Part shown: positions 9,113 through 20,282 of the stretch, piece by piece
How the letters are laid out: each line of letters begins with the position of its first letter
How positions within the stretch are numbered: the first letter of the stretch is position 1
NCBI RefSeq assembly: GCF_001436255.1
Contig: NZ_AZEI01000076.1
Span: forward strand, 186,001 to 250,000
DNA: 64,000 nt
DNA from: Lentilactobacillus rapi DSM 19907 = JCM 15042
GTDB taxonomy: Bacteria; Bacillota; Bacilli; Lactobacillales; Lactobacillaceae
Direction of reading: 5' to 3'
Program-made: the position numbers and the translations under genes
The notes under the pieces: model-generated
What the model was told of the DNA's origin: nothing
The model's database searches: none
The model's input: the letters and a program-made list of their open reading frames with translations, nothing else

Positions 9113-9259
9113 TGGGATAATCGGCAGCTTAATCTCAGATGTTAACAAAACAAGAAGAAACTGGGATAGGCATTTTGATCTCAGAATTTAACGAAAAGGA
9201 CTAACTATTCCAAAATCAGGAATAATTGGTCCTTTTCGTTAAATTCTGGGATTAGTCAT
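9113..9259. repeat. degenerate tandem unit plus 20-25 bp inverted repeat
   Basis: Two related units, each starting CTGGGATA and containing an ATCTCAGA core, lie in tandem at about 9113-9150 and 9161-9197. The second is also the left arm of a very long hairpin: CAGAATTTAACGAAAAGGAC (9182-9201) is perfectly complementary to 9229-9248. The stem extends outward with one G-T pair and inward through ATTCC/GGAAT. It sits between the convergent membrane-protein and glpK genes and could act as a terminator in both directions. A related 21-base core recurs at 11054-11074. Confidence 0.75.
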
Positions 9260-9374
9260 TTGGCATAACATTAATCCAAAGATTAGTCGCAATCCAAGTT
9301 AATGATGGCCGATTGAAATTAACCCATATCCCGGCGCCACACTTTCAGTTCTCAAATCATTAAACGGTTTTCAG

Positions 9375-11042
<1,668 letters not shown>

Positions 11043-11053
11043 TTAAGAATGCC

Positions 11054-11199
11054 GGCCTTTTGATCCCAGAATTTCAGCAAACGGTTTAGAGGTGCTTCGA
11101 TCAGTCGAAATTAAAACTTAAGGACAGACAGCAAAAATCCCAAGGTCAAAAATTCCTGCCTTGGGGTCTCATATCTGGATTCTAAACGCTTGGTTTGGC
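11054..11199. repeat. dispersed palindromic intergenic repeat, copy A
   Basis: The 321-base gap between the 3' end of the tautomerase gene and the start of glpK holds no gene. It contains a diverged copy of the repeat also seen at 61721-61820. Outer arms GTTTAGA (11084-11090) and TCTAAAC (11181-11187) are complementary. An inner stem pairs CCCAAGG with CCTTGGG around 11149-11166. The right side reads CTAAACGCTTGGTTTGGC, against CTAAACGCTTTGCTTCG in copy B. The left end carries the GGCNTTTTGATCYCAGAATTT core shared with 9169-9189. Confidence 0.7.
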
Positions 11200-11204
11200 A
11201 CCTT

Positions 11205-11393
11205 TTACTTTTGGTCGCTACTCAACACACCACCGACACTATAACGATCTTTTTGCATTTCACTTAAAATAACGTGAACATGTTCAGCTGGCGCACCAGT
11301 ATTTTTGACAACAGCGGCGGTAACATCTTCGACCAAACCCTTCAATTGAGCTTGAGAACGGCCAGCAATTAAATGAATATCAACAATTGGCAT
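11205..11393 (-). CDS. 4-oxalocrotonate tautomerase family protein
   Basis: A 62-residue tautomerase of the 4-OT/YwhB family. After removal of the initiator Met the N-terminus is Pro (MPIVDIHL), the catalytic general base of the superfamily. The following segment (AGRSQAQLKGLVEDVTAA) is the usual amphipathic helix, and the second strand HVHVILSEM is in place. The C-terminal GGVLSSDQK matches short 4-OT proteins, which assemble as hexamers. The ATG at 11393 follows a TTTGGAGGAATCGAT ribosome site. The natural substrate is unknown; these proteins are common in lactobacilli without any aromatic degradation pathway. Confidence 0.93.
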   Translation of the reverse strand: MPIVDIHLIAGRSQAQLKGLVEDVTAAVVKNTGAPAEHVHVILSEMQKDRYSVGGVLSSDQK

Positions 11394-11550
11394 ATCGATT
11401 CCTCCAAATTTTTAAATTGAAAAAAGTATACCCTATTTTATTTTTGACCGCAATCTAAATTTCACAAGCCAAACAGTCATTTCACCATCTTAACTTGAAA
11501 AATGATACAATATATCAGACAGAATTCAGTATTGATAGGAGACATAACTC

Positions 11551-12984
11551 ATGATTCCAACTAAAAATTATTCCGCATGTACCAGTATGATTGTTGGCAA
11601 GAATGCCAGTATTGATGGGTCGATCATGATCGCCCGAAATGAAGACAGCAAATCTTCATGGCCGAAGAACTATGTCATTCATCCCCATCAAGAATTTGAC
11701 ACTGAACAGGAATTTTCCTCTAACGATAATGGTTTTAAACTCCCGCTTCCAAAAGTTCGGGCAAAATATTCGGCGACTCCGGAATGGACCGCTAAATTTG
11801 GTCTATTTGAAGAAGACGGGATTAATGAATACGGAGTTGCGATGAGCGCCACCGAAAGTACCTACACGAACGACTACGTCCTGGGTGCCGATCCGCTTGA
11901 GAAGGACGGAATTGGGGAGGAGGCCATGATTACCGTTGTGCTACCCTACGTCAAAACTGCCCGTGAAGGCGTCAAACGGCTTGGCCGCATCATTGAATAT
12001 TATGGCACTTCCGAATCTAACGGTATTTTATTTGCTGATAAAGACGAAGCCTGGTATATGGAAACTGGTGGTGGCCACAATTGGGTTGCCGTCAAGATTC
12101 CTGACGATTCCTATGCTGTGATCGCAAATCAGACAGCTATTCAATACATTGACTTTCAGGATCCAGAAAATTACCTCTGGTCAACTCATATTCGACAGTT
12201 TGTTGAAGATCATCAACTGAATCCAGATCCAACTGGCAGCACGTTCAACTTCCGTCAGATTTTTGGAACGGCCACACTCTCTGATACTTACTACAATACT
12301 CCCAGAGTGTGGTATGGGCTCAAGTTATTCTCACCAGATCAACAACATACCCCCGTTGACCAGAATATGCCATTCCTAAATCAAGCCAATCGGAAGCTCA
12401 GTGTCTTTGATGTTCAAGACTTTTTAGCGTCTCATTACCAAGGCACCCCCTACGATCCAATTGGTGAAGGATCTGAAGCTGATAAGCACCGTTTCCGACC
12501 AATTAGTCTAGCTAAGACCCAGGAAGCCCATATCCTCCAAATTCGGCCTTCTATGCCGACTCCAGCAGCGGGTATCCAATGGTTGGCCATGGGCGTTGCT
12601 GCCCAGAGTTCGTTTGTGCCATTTTACGCTGGCGCCACTGACACCCCTAAGCAATATCAAAATGCCACTGGTTCTTATTCCCCTGATCAGGCCTATTGGA
12701 CTTACAAACTCGCCGGAACGCTTGTAGATCCACATTATGTGAAATTTGGGCCAAAACTGAGTGAGACCCAAAAGCAATTGCGAATTGCATTTCAACAATC
12801 AATCCAAGCTGCCGACAAGGTTGTTCGCGGGTTATCCAATGTTGAACAAGCTGACTATCTGACTAAGATTAACTTTGAAAACAGCCAGAAAGGACTGAAT
12901 GCCTACAACAGCTTAATTTCGGATCTGGTGACCAATGCAACCGATTTATCGCCATTGAACTTTAAACAGGATGTCAATTTATAG
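11551..12984 (+). CDS. pepD: C69-family dipeptidase (PepD), first copy
   Basis: A 477-residue Ntn-hydrolase dipeptidase of broad specificity that cleaves cytoplasmic dipeptides from peptide uptake. The nucleophile is expected to be Cys10 in SACTSMIVGKNASIDG, followed by the family motif MIARNEDS; activation of this class involves removal of the short N-terminal leader. Further marks are MSATEST, AWYMETGGGHNWVAVKIPDD and FRPISLAKTQEAHILQ. The ATG at 11551 has an ATAGGAGA ribosome site. The adjacent gene on the other strand is a paralog with the same domain layout. The two face tail to tail around one terminator, suggesting an inverted duplication or separate acquisition. Confidence 0.94.
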   Translation: MIPTKNYSACTSMIVGKNASIDGSIMIARNEDSKSSWPKNYVIHPHQEFDTEQEFSSNDNGFKLPLPKVRAKYSATPEWTAKFGLFEEDGINEYGVAMSATESTYTNDYVLGADPLEKDGIGEEAMITVVLPYVKTAREGVKRLGRIIEYYGTSESNGILFADKDEAWYMETGGGHNWVAVKIPDDSYAVIANQTAIQYIDFQDPENYLWSTHIRQFVEDHQLNPDPTGSTFNFRQIFGTATLSDTYYNTPRVWYGLKLFSPDQQHTPVDQNMPFLNQANRKLSVFDVQDFLASHYQGTPYDPIGEGSEADKHRFRPISLAKTQEAHILQIRPSMPTPAAGIQWLAMGVAAQSSFVPFYAGATDTPKQYQNATGSYSPDQAYWTYKLAGTLVDPHYVKFGPKLSETQKQLRIAFQQSIQAADKVVRGLSNVEQADYLTKINFENSQKGLNAYNSLISDLVTNATDLSPLNFKQDVNL

Positions 12985-13005
12985 ACTTAATCTCACAAAT
13001 AAACT

Positions 13006-13065
13006 AAACGGGATCGTCAACTCACTGCCTCAAAGCAATGAATTGATGATCCCGTTTTAATTTTC
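13006..13065. terminator. bidirectional terminator between the two pepD genes
   Basis: AAACGGGATC (13006-13015) pairs with GATCCCGTTT (13048-13057), and the pairing continues inward through TCAA/TTGA. A T-rich tail follows on the plus strand and an A-rich lead gives a T run on the minus strand. It serves both convergent dipeptidase genes. Confidence 0.88.
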
Positions 13066-13075
13066 TTAAGCTTCT

Positions 13076-14497
13076 TTAGTAGTGCTCGCGTGTAAATGCA
13101 CCACGACTGTTATCACTTGCTCGAGTCACTAATTTGGTTAATAGCTCTTCTGTATCTTTCATGATTCGATCGGCGGTGCGTTCATTTGCCTGACTCAAAG
13201 CTTGCATGAGTTCGCCACCCTTTTTACCGCTCACTGCTTTATCCACCTTTGCGATCCGTTGATGCCCATATGCCAATGATTTAAGCTGGAAGTCCTCAAC
13301 GTCTGCCATCAATTCCTGATAATGATCAGCAACGATTAGCGAAATCAATCGATTTGCCCAATAAGCATTATGGCTATCCAAAGTGGTCGTGGTATCGCGA
13401 TAACAATCCGGTGTGTCAAGAATATGGGTGTAAAATGGCACGATCGTATTAAACGGATTGCCCGCAAAAGCCAACCATTGAATTGCGGCGTGATCTTCAG
13501 CAACATATGGCCGTAACTGTAAAATTGACAGTTCTTGATTCCGATTGAACCCAATTGGTCGGTAGGGATTGGTTTTGTAATCAGCTCCAGGTGCAAATGG
13601 ATCGTATGGGGTATCTTGATAATGAGAACTCAATACAAATTTAATGTCCTCAATGGTGATTTTTCGATCGGCATAATTGATGAATGGCAATTTGTTACTC
13701 ATTGGTGACAGATCCTTAACCGATTCAGGATTAAAGTAACGCTGACCGTACCAGGCACGAGGGGTATTGTAATGATGATCAAGCTGGGTATCTGAACCAA
13801 AGATCTCTCGGAAGTTAAAGTTACTCGTTAAATTCAAGTGGTATTTCTCAACAAACTTCAGTAAATCCTTAGAAAACATGAAGTTATCAGGGTCGTCAAA
13901 CTTAACTTCCTGAATTCCAGTTTGATTGGGGGCGATCACGTAGGCATCATCTGGAATCCGTTGGGCAACCCAGTGATGACCACCAGCCGTTTCCATGTAC
14001 CAAATTTCGTTGACATCTGAGAAAATGATTCCATTTGATTCATAGGTCCCATATTTCTTAAGTAGGCTGCCAACGCGTTCGACACCGTCTCTGGCTGAAC
14101 TGATGTATGGCAACGTGATCGTCAATAAATCTTCCTCACCCAGGCCGTTCTTAACCAAGGGGTCAGCTCCTAGAACCCGCGAATTTGTGGTAATCGTTTC
14201 GGTGGCACTCATTGCAACATTATGGGCATTGACACCTGCTTCACCCCAAACGCCTTCGTCGACCGCAGCATCTGGCACTGACGTGTAGCGAACCGGATTA
14301 TCGGGCAATTGAATCGAAAATTTGGATAATTTTGAATGATACTCACTTGGTTGGTCTTCGTGATGGATGACAACGAATTTTTTCGGATGAACCGCTTCGC
14401 CAGCGTCTTCATTCCTGGCAATTAACGTCGAACCATCATAGCTGGCATTTTTACCAACCAAGATGGTTGTACAACTACTATGTTTTGATGCAAACAT
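13076..14497 (-). CDS. pepD: C69-family dipeptidase (PepD), second copy
   Basis: A 473-residue Ntn-hydrolase dipeptidase, paralog of the convergent neighbour. The likely nucleophile is Cys9 in HSSCTTILVGKNASYDG, followed by TLIARNEDAG. Shared blocks are MSATETITTNSRVLGADP, IWYMETAGGHHWVAQRIP and YRPIGFNRNQELSILQLRP. The ATG at 14497 has AAGGAGGC a few bases upstream. Conserved blocks are clear while linkers and termini differ, so the copies are old and may differ in substrate range. Lactic acid bacteria often carry several pepD genes; adjacency of two is notable but not unique. Confidence 0.94.
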   Translation of the reverse strand: MFASKHSSCTTILVGKNASYDGSTLIARNEDAGEAVHPKKFVVIHHEDQPSEYHSKLSKFSIQLPDNPVRYTSVPDAAVDEGVWGEAGVNAHNVAMSATETITTNSRVLGADPLVKNGLGEEDLLTITLPYISSARDGVERVGSLLKKYGTYESNGIIFSDVNEIWYMETAGGHHWVAQRIPDDAYVIAPNQTGIQEVKFDDPDNFMFSKDLLKFVEKYHLNLTSNFNFREIFGSDTQLDHHYNTPRAWYGQRYFNPESVKDLSPMSNKLPFINYADRKITIEDIKFVLSSHYQDTPYDPFAPGADYKTNPYRPIGFNRNQELSILQLRPYVAEDHAAIQWLAFAGNPFNTIVPFYTHILDTPDCYRDTTTTLDSHNAYWANRLISLIVADHYQELMADVEDFQLKSLAYGHQRIAKVDKAVSGKKGGELMQALSQANERTADRIMKDTEELLTKLVTRASDNSRGAFTREHY

Positions 14498-14567
14498 GAT
14501 GAAGCCTCCTTAATAGCTCTCTTGATAATCATCTTACACCTAATTGGATGTAAGCGTATTACTAAAA

Positions 14568-14608
14568 ATGATCAAAAAAGAGGTTGCTATTTTGAACAAC
14601 CTCATTGG
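14568..14608 (-). terminator. intrinsic terminator of topA
   Basis: On the minus strand GAGGTTG (14603-14597) pairs with CAACCTC (14586-14580) over a 10-base loop, and TTTTTT follows at once. It lies 67-90 bases past the topA stop and before the pepD start. Confidence 0.88.
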
Positions 14609-14669
14609 ACTTGGATAATATAGTTTGACAATGCATTTCGAGGCCAAATTGGGTCTCTATAGAAACTCC

Positions 14670-16787
14670 CTACTTTTGAGCAGGTTCTTCATAGTCACCA
14701 TTTGGGCAGACAACTTGAGTGCCGCCCTTGACCTTCTTCTCGACTAAGAAGTGCCCATCCTTTGGACAATCTCGGCCAACTGGTTTATCCCAAGAAACAA
14801 AATCACAATCTGGGAATCGGGAACAGCCATAGAAAATTCGATGACGTTTAGATTTCCGCTCAATGACCTGGCCTTCGTGACACTTTGGACAGATCACGCC
14901 GATTTCTTTAACAATTGCTTTCGTGTTTCGACAGTCCGGGAATCGGGAACAGGCATAAAACTTACCGTAACGGCCCATTTTGATCACCATTGGGGCGCCA
15001 CAGATTTCACAGTTAAAGCCGGCTGGTTCATCTTTAATCTGAACTTTTTCCATATTCTTTGTGGCTGATTCGACCTCGGTTGAAAATGGTCGGTAGAATT
15101 TATCAACTAACTTAATCCAGTTTTCCTTGCCCTCTTCAACTTGGTCAAGCTTACCTTCTAAATTGGCAGTAAAGTCAATGTTAACAATATCTGGGAAATA
15201 TTCCACGATAATCTTGTTAACAATCTCGCCTAATTCAGTCGGTTCAAATCTTCTGCCAACTTCTTTAACATAATAACGTCGTTGAATCGTATCAATGGTT
15301 GGTGAGTAAGTTGATGGCCGACCAACGCCCTTTTCTTCGAGGGCTTTGATCAAGTTCGCTTCACTATACCTTGCAGGTGGCTGAGTAAAATGCTGATCAG
15401 GATTGCTGTTAACCAGTTTGACTTGATCACCCGTTTCCAAATCTGGTAAAAGATTATCCTTTTCTTTGCCATCGCCGTAAACCTTCAAGAAACCATCAAA
15501 CTTCATCTTTGAACCGTTAGCTTTAAAAGTAACCCCATTTTGTTCAATAGTGACAGCCATTGTATCCATAATTGCCGGTGTCATTTGGCTAGCCATGAAG
15601 CGAGACCAGATAAGTTGGTACAATCTAAACTGATCTTTAGTTAGGTATTTTTTCAAGCTGGCAGGCGTTCTGAAAACTGAAGTGGGACGAATTGCCTCAT
15701 GGGCATCTTGAGCACCTTCAGGTAGCTTGCCCTTGATTGGCTTGGTAGCAGCATACTCCGCTCCGTACTTCTCATGCAGGAAAGTAGAAGCTTCATGCTT
15801 GGCAATGATCGAAATTCGAGTTGAATCCGTCCGCATATAGGTAATAAGGCCCTGGCTGCCTTCTTTACCAATATTAATGCCTTCATACAACTGCTGAGCC
15901 GCCATCATCGTTTTACGAGTTCGGTAATTCAACTTCCGGTTAGCTTCTTGTTGCATTGTACTTGTGGTAAATGGCGGTTGCGGTTGACGCTTGCGTTCAC
16001 GACGGGTCACTTTGGTAATATCAAAGTCACCTTTTGGATCAAGGCGCTTCATCACGTCTTGAACCGCGTCATTATTAGGCAAATCATGCTTTTTACCGTT
16101 CAGGCCATAAAAACTCGCCTTGAACTTTTTACTCCGCCCCTTTTTAAATTCAGAGTCAATTGACCAGTACTCTTCAGGGGTGAAGTTTTTAATTTCATTT
16201 TCCCGTTGAATGATTAACCAAAGCGCAATTGACTGAACCCGGCCGGCACTTAAGCCCTTCTTTACCTTTTGCCACAATAACGGTGAAATAGAGTAACCAA
16301 CTAGTCGATCGAGTACTCGACGAGCTTGCTGGGCATCAACCAAATTCATGTCAATGTTGCGGGGATGCTTAAAGGATTCCTTCACGGCATCTTTGGTAAT
16401 TTCATTAAACACAACCCGATTGTCTTCTTTCGGGTCCAAATCTAGGATGTGTGACAAATGCCACGCAATCGATTCACCTTCACGATCCGGATCGGCTGCC
16501 AGGTAGACTTTTTTTGCCTTCTTTGCAGCAGAACGTAACTCTTTAATCGTGTCGCCTTTTCCTCGAATCGAAATATAATGGGGTTCATAGTCGTGATCAA
16601 TATCGACACCCATTTTACTCTTGGGTAAATCACGAACGTGACCCTTACTGGCAACAACTTTGTAAGAACGGCCAAGATATTTTTCAATCGTCTTGGCTTT
16701 CGCAGGAGATTCAACAATCACCAAGGTCTTTTTAGGGGACCTTCGTTTTGCTTTACTCTTGGCTTTAGGTTTCGTTGTAGTAGCCAT
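14670..16787 (-). CDS. topA: DNA topoisomerase I
   Basis: Type IA topoisomerase, 705 residues, that relaxes negative supercoils. A Lys-rich N-terminal tail of about 19 residues precedes the Toprim domain ([18 protein letters not shown] and [14 protein letters not shown]). The active-site Tyr is in [14 protein letters not shown] near residue 320. The C-terminus carries two complete four-Cys zinc ribbons (CEICG...CSRFPDC and CPKCH...CSRFPDC), then a third, degenerate one with only two Cys. The ATG at 16787 has AAAGGAG six bases upstream; a TTG six codons earlier falls inside that site. The order topA-dprA-rnhB-rbgA on one strand is conserved in lactobacilli. Confidence 0.97.
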   Translation of the reverse strand: MATTTKPKAKSKAKRRSPKKTLVIVESPAKAKTIEKYLGRSYKVVASKGHVRDLPKSKMGVDIDHDYEPHYISIRGKGDTIKELRSAAKKAKKVYLAADPDREGESIAWHLSHILDLDPKEDNRVVFNEITKDAVKESFKHPRNIDMNLVDAQQARRVLDRLVGYSISPLLWQKVKKGLSAGRVQSIALWLIIQRENEIKNFTPEEYWSIDSEFKKGRSKKFKASFYGLNGKKHDLPNNDAVQDVMKRLDPKGDFDITKVTRRERKRQPQPPFTTSTMQQEANRKLNYRTRKTMMAAQQLYEGINIGKEGSQGLITYMRTDSTRISIIAKHEASTFLHEKYGAEYAATKPIKGKLPEGAQDAHEAIRPTSVFRTPASLKKYLTKDQFRLYQLIWSRFMASQMTPAIMDTMAVTIEQNGVTFKANGSKMKFDGFLKVYGDGKEKDNLLPDLETGDQVKLVNSNPDQHFTQPPARYSEANLIKALEEKGVGRPSTYSPTIDTIQRRYYVKEVGRRFEPTELGEIVNKIIVEYFPDIVNIDFTANLEGKLDQVEEGKENWIKLVDKFYRPFSTEVESATKNMEKVQIKDEPAGFNCEICGAPMVIKMGRYGKFYACSRFPDCRNTKAIVKEIGVICPKCHEGQVIERKSKRHRIFYGCSRFPDCDFVSWDKPVGRDCPKDGHFLVEKKVKGGTQVVCPNGDYEEPAQK

Positions 16788-16881
16788 GTGTTCTCCTTTC
16801 AACATTACTTCTTATTTATTAGTTAAGCGTTTAAATTATCTGCACAAATCTACCATATCATATTGCAAGTGTTTTTGAGTG

Positions 16882-17757
16882 TCAACTAATGAATTCTTCC
16901 AAGATATCATCAGCACACAGAATTGGATTGGCCCCAGCCGCAATTAATTCATTAGTTCCAACCGACAATCTACTATTGATCGGTCCGGGAACTGCGAGAA
17001 CATTTCGATTATTTTGCAACGCTAAATTGGCTGTGATCAGACTGCCAGAATGATGCTTAGCCTCAGTCACGAGGACACTTTGCACCAGTCCGGCAATGAT
17101 ACGATTGCGCTCGGGAAAATGGTTTCGAAAGCCACGAGTTTGATTAGGATATTCACTTAGCAGTAAATGGTCCCGGGCAATTTGCTCTTGTAAATATTTG
17201 TTTGCACTTGGATAAGCAATGTCCAATCCAGTTCCAATAACCGCAATCGTGCGGCCTTGGTTTGCAATTGCACATTGGTGAGCAAGTTTATCAACACCCT
17301 TGGCGAGCCCTGACACAATTGTCATTTTATTTGAAATCTTACCAGGAATCAACTGTTTTAAGACTTCAGTCGAGTAATGGGTGGCCTCTCTGGCACCCAC
17401 AATTCCTAATAACTCGCCATTAATCAATTCAAGGTGACCACGATAAAATAGCACAATTGGTGCACTGTAAGCTTCTCTGAGAATTTCAGGGTAACTCGGA
17501 TCGCAAATTGCCAACCAGTTTTCGCCGTCAACTAACTGATCGACCAGTTGATCATCCGTCATCATTTGTTGATAGCTGGCGCAAAAAGCTGCAATATTTC
17601 GATCTTGAATCCCTGCAATGGCCAGTAAATGGTCAACAACTGGCAGATGCTGGTCATCCCATATTTCTTGAGAAAGCCACTCATAAACCTTTGCCTTACC
17701 CACAATTCCAATTCCCTTACACAAATGAAGTCGTAATAAATAATCCCTTAACAGCAT
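16882..17757 (-). CDS. dprA: DNA-processing protein DprA (Smf)
   Basis: Loads RecA onto incoming single-stranded DNA during natural transformation; also conserved in many bacteria not known to be competent. The protein is 291 residues: an N-terminal helical region, then the Rossmann-like DprA domain with GIVGAREATHYS, TIVSGLAKGVDKLAHQ, AVIGTGLDIAYPSANK and the C-terminal VTEAKHHSGSLITANLA and AVPGP. The ATG at 17757 follows GGGGAGAATTTAG. No DML1 winged-helix extension is evident, which is usual for Firmicutes DprA. It lies upstream of topA and downstream of rnhB on the same strand. Confidence 0.95.
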   Translation of the reverse strand: MLLRDYLLRLHLCKGIGIVGKAKVYEWLSQEIWDDQHLPVVDHLLAIAGIQDRNIAAFCASYQQMMTDDQLVDQLVDGENWLAICDPSYPEILREAYSAPIVLFYRGHLELINGELLGIVGAREATHYSTEVLKQLIPGKISNKMTIVSGLAKGVDKLAHQCAIANQGRTIAVIGTGLDIAYPSANKYLQEQIARDHLLLSEYPNQTRGFRNHFPERNRIIAGLVQSVLVTEAKHHSGSLITANLALQNNRNVLAVPGPINSRLSVGTNELIAAGANPILCADDILEEFIS

Positions 17758-17800
17758 CTAAATTCTCCCCTTTTAAGAATAAATACGTAAAAGGGAGTCA

Positions 17801-18562
17801 TTATTTCGAATTTTTTTGAACTGGTGAAAAAGTCATTCGGTGGATGGGGGTTGGACCAAATTTTTTAAGGGCCGCCAAATGTTTAGCGGTTCCGTAACCA
17901 GCATTATGTTCGAAGTCATATTCCGGATACTGTTTGGCAAATTGTGCCATTAACTCATCCCGATAAACTTTAGCCACAATGCTTGCAGCAGAAACACTAA
18001 TACTTTTTGCATCCCCCTTAATCAATCTGGTTTGATGAATTGGCACGGCAATCTGCATGGCATCAACGATAATTTCGTTGGGCTGCGGATTAAGTTGGTT
18101 AACCGCCTGCTTCATTGCCACTCGAGTCGCTTCATAAATATTCATCTGATCGATTCCAATATTATCAACAACCCCAATCCCGATGCTTAATGCTTCTCGG
18201 CAAATCAGCGGTGCCAATTTTTCTCGCATAACAGGAGAAAGCTGTTTGGAATCATTGACCGCAATGAGATCGAAATCATGCGGGAGAATGGCTGCGCAGG
18301 CGACCACTGGTCCAGCAAGTGGGCCGCGGCCGACTTCATCGACACCGGCAACATATTCAACCCCACGCTGCCAGAACTGGTGCTCATAGCGAAACCGTTG
18401 ATGAAAAGCGGCCAAGTGCTCCTGTTGGCGGGCCAGCCTTTTTTGGGTGCTTTGAACGGCTTGTTGAACGCCTTTCCTTGGGTCAGTCATGAATTGGGCA
18501 ATTCGTTGGTCATCAGGATTCGTGATCGCCGCCAGTAATGTTTTAATTTCTGTGATCGTCAT
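17801..18562 (-). CDS. rnhB: ribonuclease HII
   Basis: Removes ribonucleotides from DNA by cutting the RNA strand of RNA-DNA junctions. The protein is 253 residues. Catalytic motifs are [17 protein letters not shown] near residue 70 (D and E of the DEDD set), [27 protein letters not shown] and [12 protein letters not shown] helical N-terminal extension of about 65 residues is normal in Firmicutes RnhB. The ATG at 18562 lies inside the 3' end of rbgA (20-base overlap), with only a weak GGTGGC-type site, so translational coupling is likely. Longer frames upstream are shadows of rbgA. Confidence 0.95.
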   Translation of the reverse strand: MTITEIKTLLAAITNPDDQRIAQFMTDPRKGVQQAVQSTQKRLARQQEHLAAFHQRFRYEHQFWQRGVEYVAGVDEVGRGPLAGPVVACAAILPHDFDLIAVNDSKQLSPVMREKLAPLICREALSIGIGVVDNIGIDQMNIYEATRVAMKQAVNQLNPQPNEIIVDAMQIAVPIHQTRLIKGDAKSISVSAASIVAKVYRDELMAQFAKQYPEYDFEHNAGYGTAKHLAALKKFGPTPIHRMTFSPVQKNSK

Positions 18563-19421
18563 TGTTTTCTGTTGCCACCATTTCTGGAGTATCCAATGTA
18601 TAAGGGCCAACTTTACCAGACCGGATATCTTGAATGATCCGATTGGAAGCTCGTTCATAATCATCGCGCATGCCAATTTTAGCCGTAATCTTCAATAGCA
18701 AATCAACATCAGACAACTGCAAGTCCTCATCATTTAAGTGATACCGTTGTTGGAGTTGGTCAGGTTGTGAAACCCGGAACAGTTTTAAGGCAAACAACGC
18801 AATATCATCACTATGAAAAACGCTGTCCTTAATAGCGCCAGTTAGGGCCAGCTTATTGGCAACTTCTTGACTAGAAAATTTTGGCCACAAAATCCCTGGT
18901 GTATCCAAGAGTTCTAACTTATTGCCAGATTTCAACCATTGTTGCCCTTTGGTAACGCCAGGACGATTCCCGACTTGAGCTGCCCGGCGATTGACTAATC
19001 GATTTAAAACAGTTGATTTGCCGACATTTGGAACGCCGACACTGATCGCCCGGATTGGCCGCTTTTTCATGCCCTTATCCTGCTCTCGCTGTAATTTATC
19101 TCTTAAAATCGGTGAGATGACTGAAATAACATTATTAATCCCAAATTGCGTTTTAGCATCAATCGCAATTGCTGGTTGGTCGTTATCTTTGAAATACTTC
19201 AACCACCTGGCCGTCATTTCAGGCTCAGCAAGATCTCGCTTTGTCATAATGAACAAGTGCGGCTTATCAGCGCTGATCCGTTTAATTTCGGGATTTTGTG
19301 ATGAATAAGGAATCCGGGCATCAAGAATTTCAAACACAATGTCGACTAATGAAAGATTCTCTTCAAACTGGCGAATTGCTTTTGCCATATGTCCAGGGAA
19401 CCATTGAATTGTTATTGCCAT
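18543..19421 (-). CDS. rbgA: ribosome biogenesis GTPase RbgA (YlqF)
   Basis: Circularly permuted GTPase needed for late assembly of the 50S subunit. In its 292 residues the G motifs run in permuted order: G4 (TKRD) near residue 60, then G1 ([14 protein letters not shown]) near 128, then G3 (DTPGILWP) near 173. N-terminal [11 protein letters not shown] is the family signature, and the C-terminal ANTAR-like helical region is present. ATG at 19421. It overlaps rnhB and follows the small YozE-family gene by 11 bases; the group is transcribed together towards dprA. Confidence 0.96.
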   Translation of the reverse strand: MAITIQWFPGHMAKAIRQFEENLSLVDIVFEILDARIPYSSQNPEIKRISADKPHLFIMTKRDLAEPEMTARWLKYFKDNDQPAIAIDAKTQFGINNVISVISPILRDKLQREQDKGMKKRPIRAISVGVPNVGKSTVLNRLVNRRAAQVGNRPGVTKGQQWLKSGNKLELLDTPGILWPKFSSQEVANKLALTGAIKDSVFHSDDIALFALKLFRVSQPDQLQQRYHLNDEDLQLSDVDLLLKITAKIGMRDDYERASNRIIQDIRSGKVGPYTLDTPEMVATENNDDHRN

Positions 19422-19432
19422 ATTTTCACTTC

Positions 19433-19651
19433 CTACATGCTTTCTTCATACATTTTCCAAACCTCATCAAATATTTCCATATTGGGTAAATACGACGCAT
19501 TTTCTTCCAAATATTTTGAAAGTGAATCAAATTCATCCAGTTGTTTGGGAAACGACTGATCGAAAAAGGCGTTATTGGCAAATTCCGCGATTGGATCTGT
19601 ACTACCTGGATTGCGCTGAGTCATCAAAAACTGGTAAAAGGTTTTGTTCAA
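19433..19651 (-). CDS. YozE/UPF0346 family SAM-like domain protein
   Basis: A 72-residue protein that matches the UPF0346 (YozE) family: FYQFLMTQRNP near the N-terminus, then AEFANNAFFDQSFPK and SLSKYLEENASYLPNMEIFDEVW. The family has a SAM-like helical fold of unknown function. It lies between ypmS and rbgA with short gaps (13 and 11 bases), consistent with one transcript. Confidence 0.9.
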   Translation of the reverse strand: MNKTFYQFLMTQRNPGSTDPIAEFANNAFFDQSFPKQLDEFDSLSKYLEENASYLPNMEIFDEVWKMYEESM

Positions 19652-19664
19652 AATTCAATACTCC

Positions 19665-20273
19665 TTACTGTTTTGGCAAAATAATTTTAAATACAAATTT
19701 TCCTTTGCCCTTCATATCAATTGTTTGGGCACTATAGTTGAGGCCATGCTTGGTCATATGATTGATGTCCAGTCGAATGAGCTTCTTTTTAGGCACCAAT
19801 TGAACCCATTTGGGCAGTTCGTAAGCATTTTTAACGTATGTCAAAACAAAGCTGATGGGAACCGGAAATCGACCTAACGCTAATTTAGTGGCATGCAATT
19901 CAACATTGCCGTTTGAGAGAACCTTTGGGGTAAAGAAAACCGTAAAGTCAACCGCACTTCCCAAGAGCTTCATTGACCCGTATACGATCCCTTGGTCAGC
20001 CACTTCAAAATGATACTTGGCATTATCACTGCCATCTTGAAGCTTGTCAAGATAATAATCTGATAAGGTGTTCAACTGGTCCTTGTTAAGTTGCACTGAA
20101 ATCGGCGTCGTTCCGGTATTTTTGGCTTCATTATTAAACGTATTGTCAGCCTTGGACGGCATGTGAACAATCACCATCAGGGCAACAGCTGCCAAGACAA
20201 TGAGTCCGGTAAGTGATATAAAGGCAACTTTCCACGGATTTCGCCGTTTATTCTTGGTTCTAGATTTCTGCAT
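19665..20273 (-). CDS. ypmS: YpmS-family membrane-anchored protein (DUF2140)
   Basis: A 202-residue protein with a basic N-terminus, one membrane span near residues 15-36 (VAFISLTGLIVLAAVALMVI), and an extracellular domain matching the YpmS/DUF2140 family. Function unknown. It follows the GDSL hydrolase gene by 9 bases, as ypmR and ypmS do in Bacillus subtilis, and the pair may work together at the cell surface. ATG at 20273. Confidence 0.85.
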   Translation of the reverse strand: MQKSRTKNKRRNPWKVAFISLTGLIVLAAVALMVIVHMPSKADNTFNNEAKNTGTTPISVQLNKDQLNTLSDYYLDKLQDGSDNAKYHFEVADQGIVYGSMKLLGSAVDFTVFFTPKVLSNGNVELHATKLALGRFPVPISFVLTYVKNAYELPKWVQLVPKKKLIRLDINHMTKHGLNYSAQTIDMKGKGKFVFKIILPKQ

Positions 20274-20282
20274 AAAAATTAA

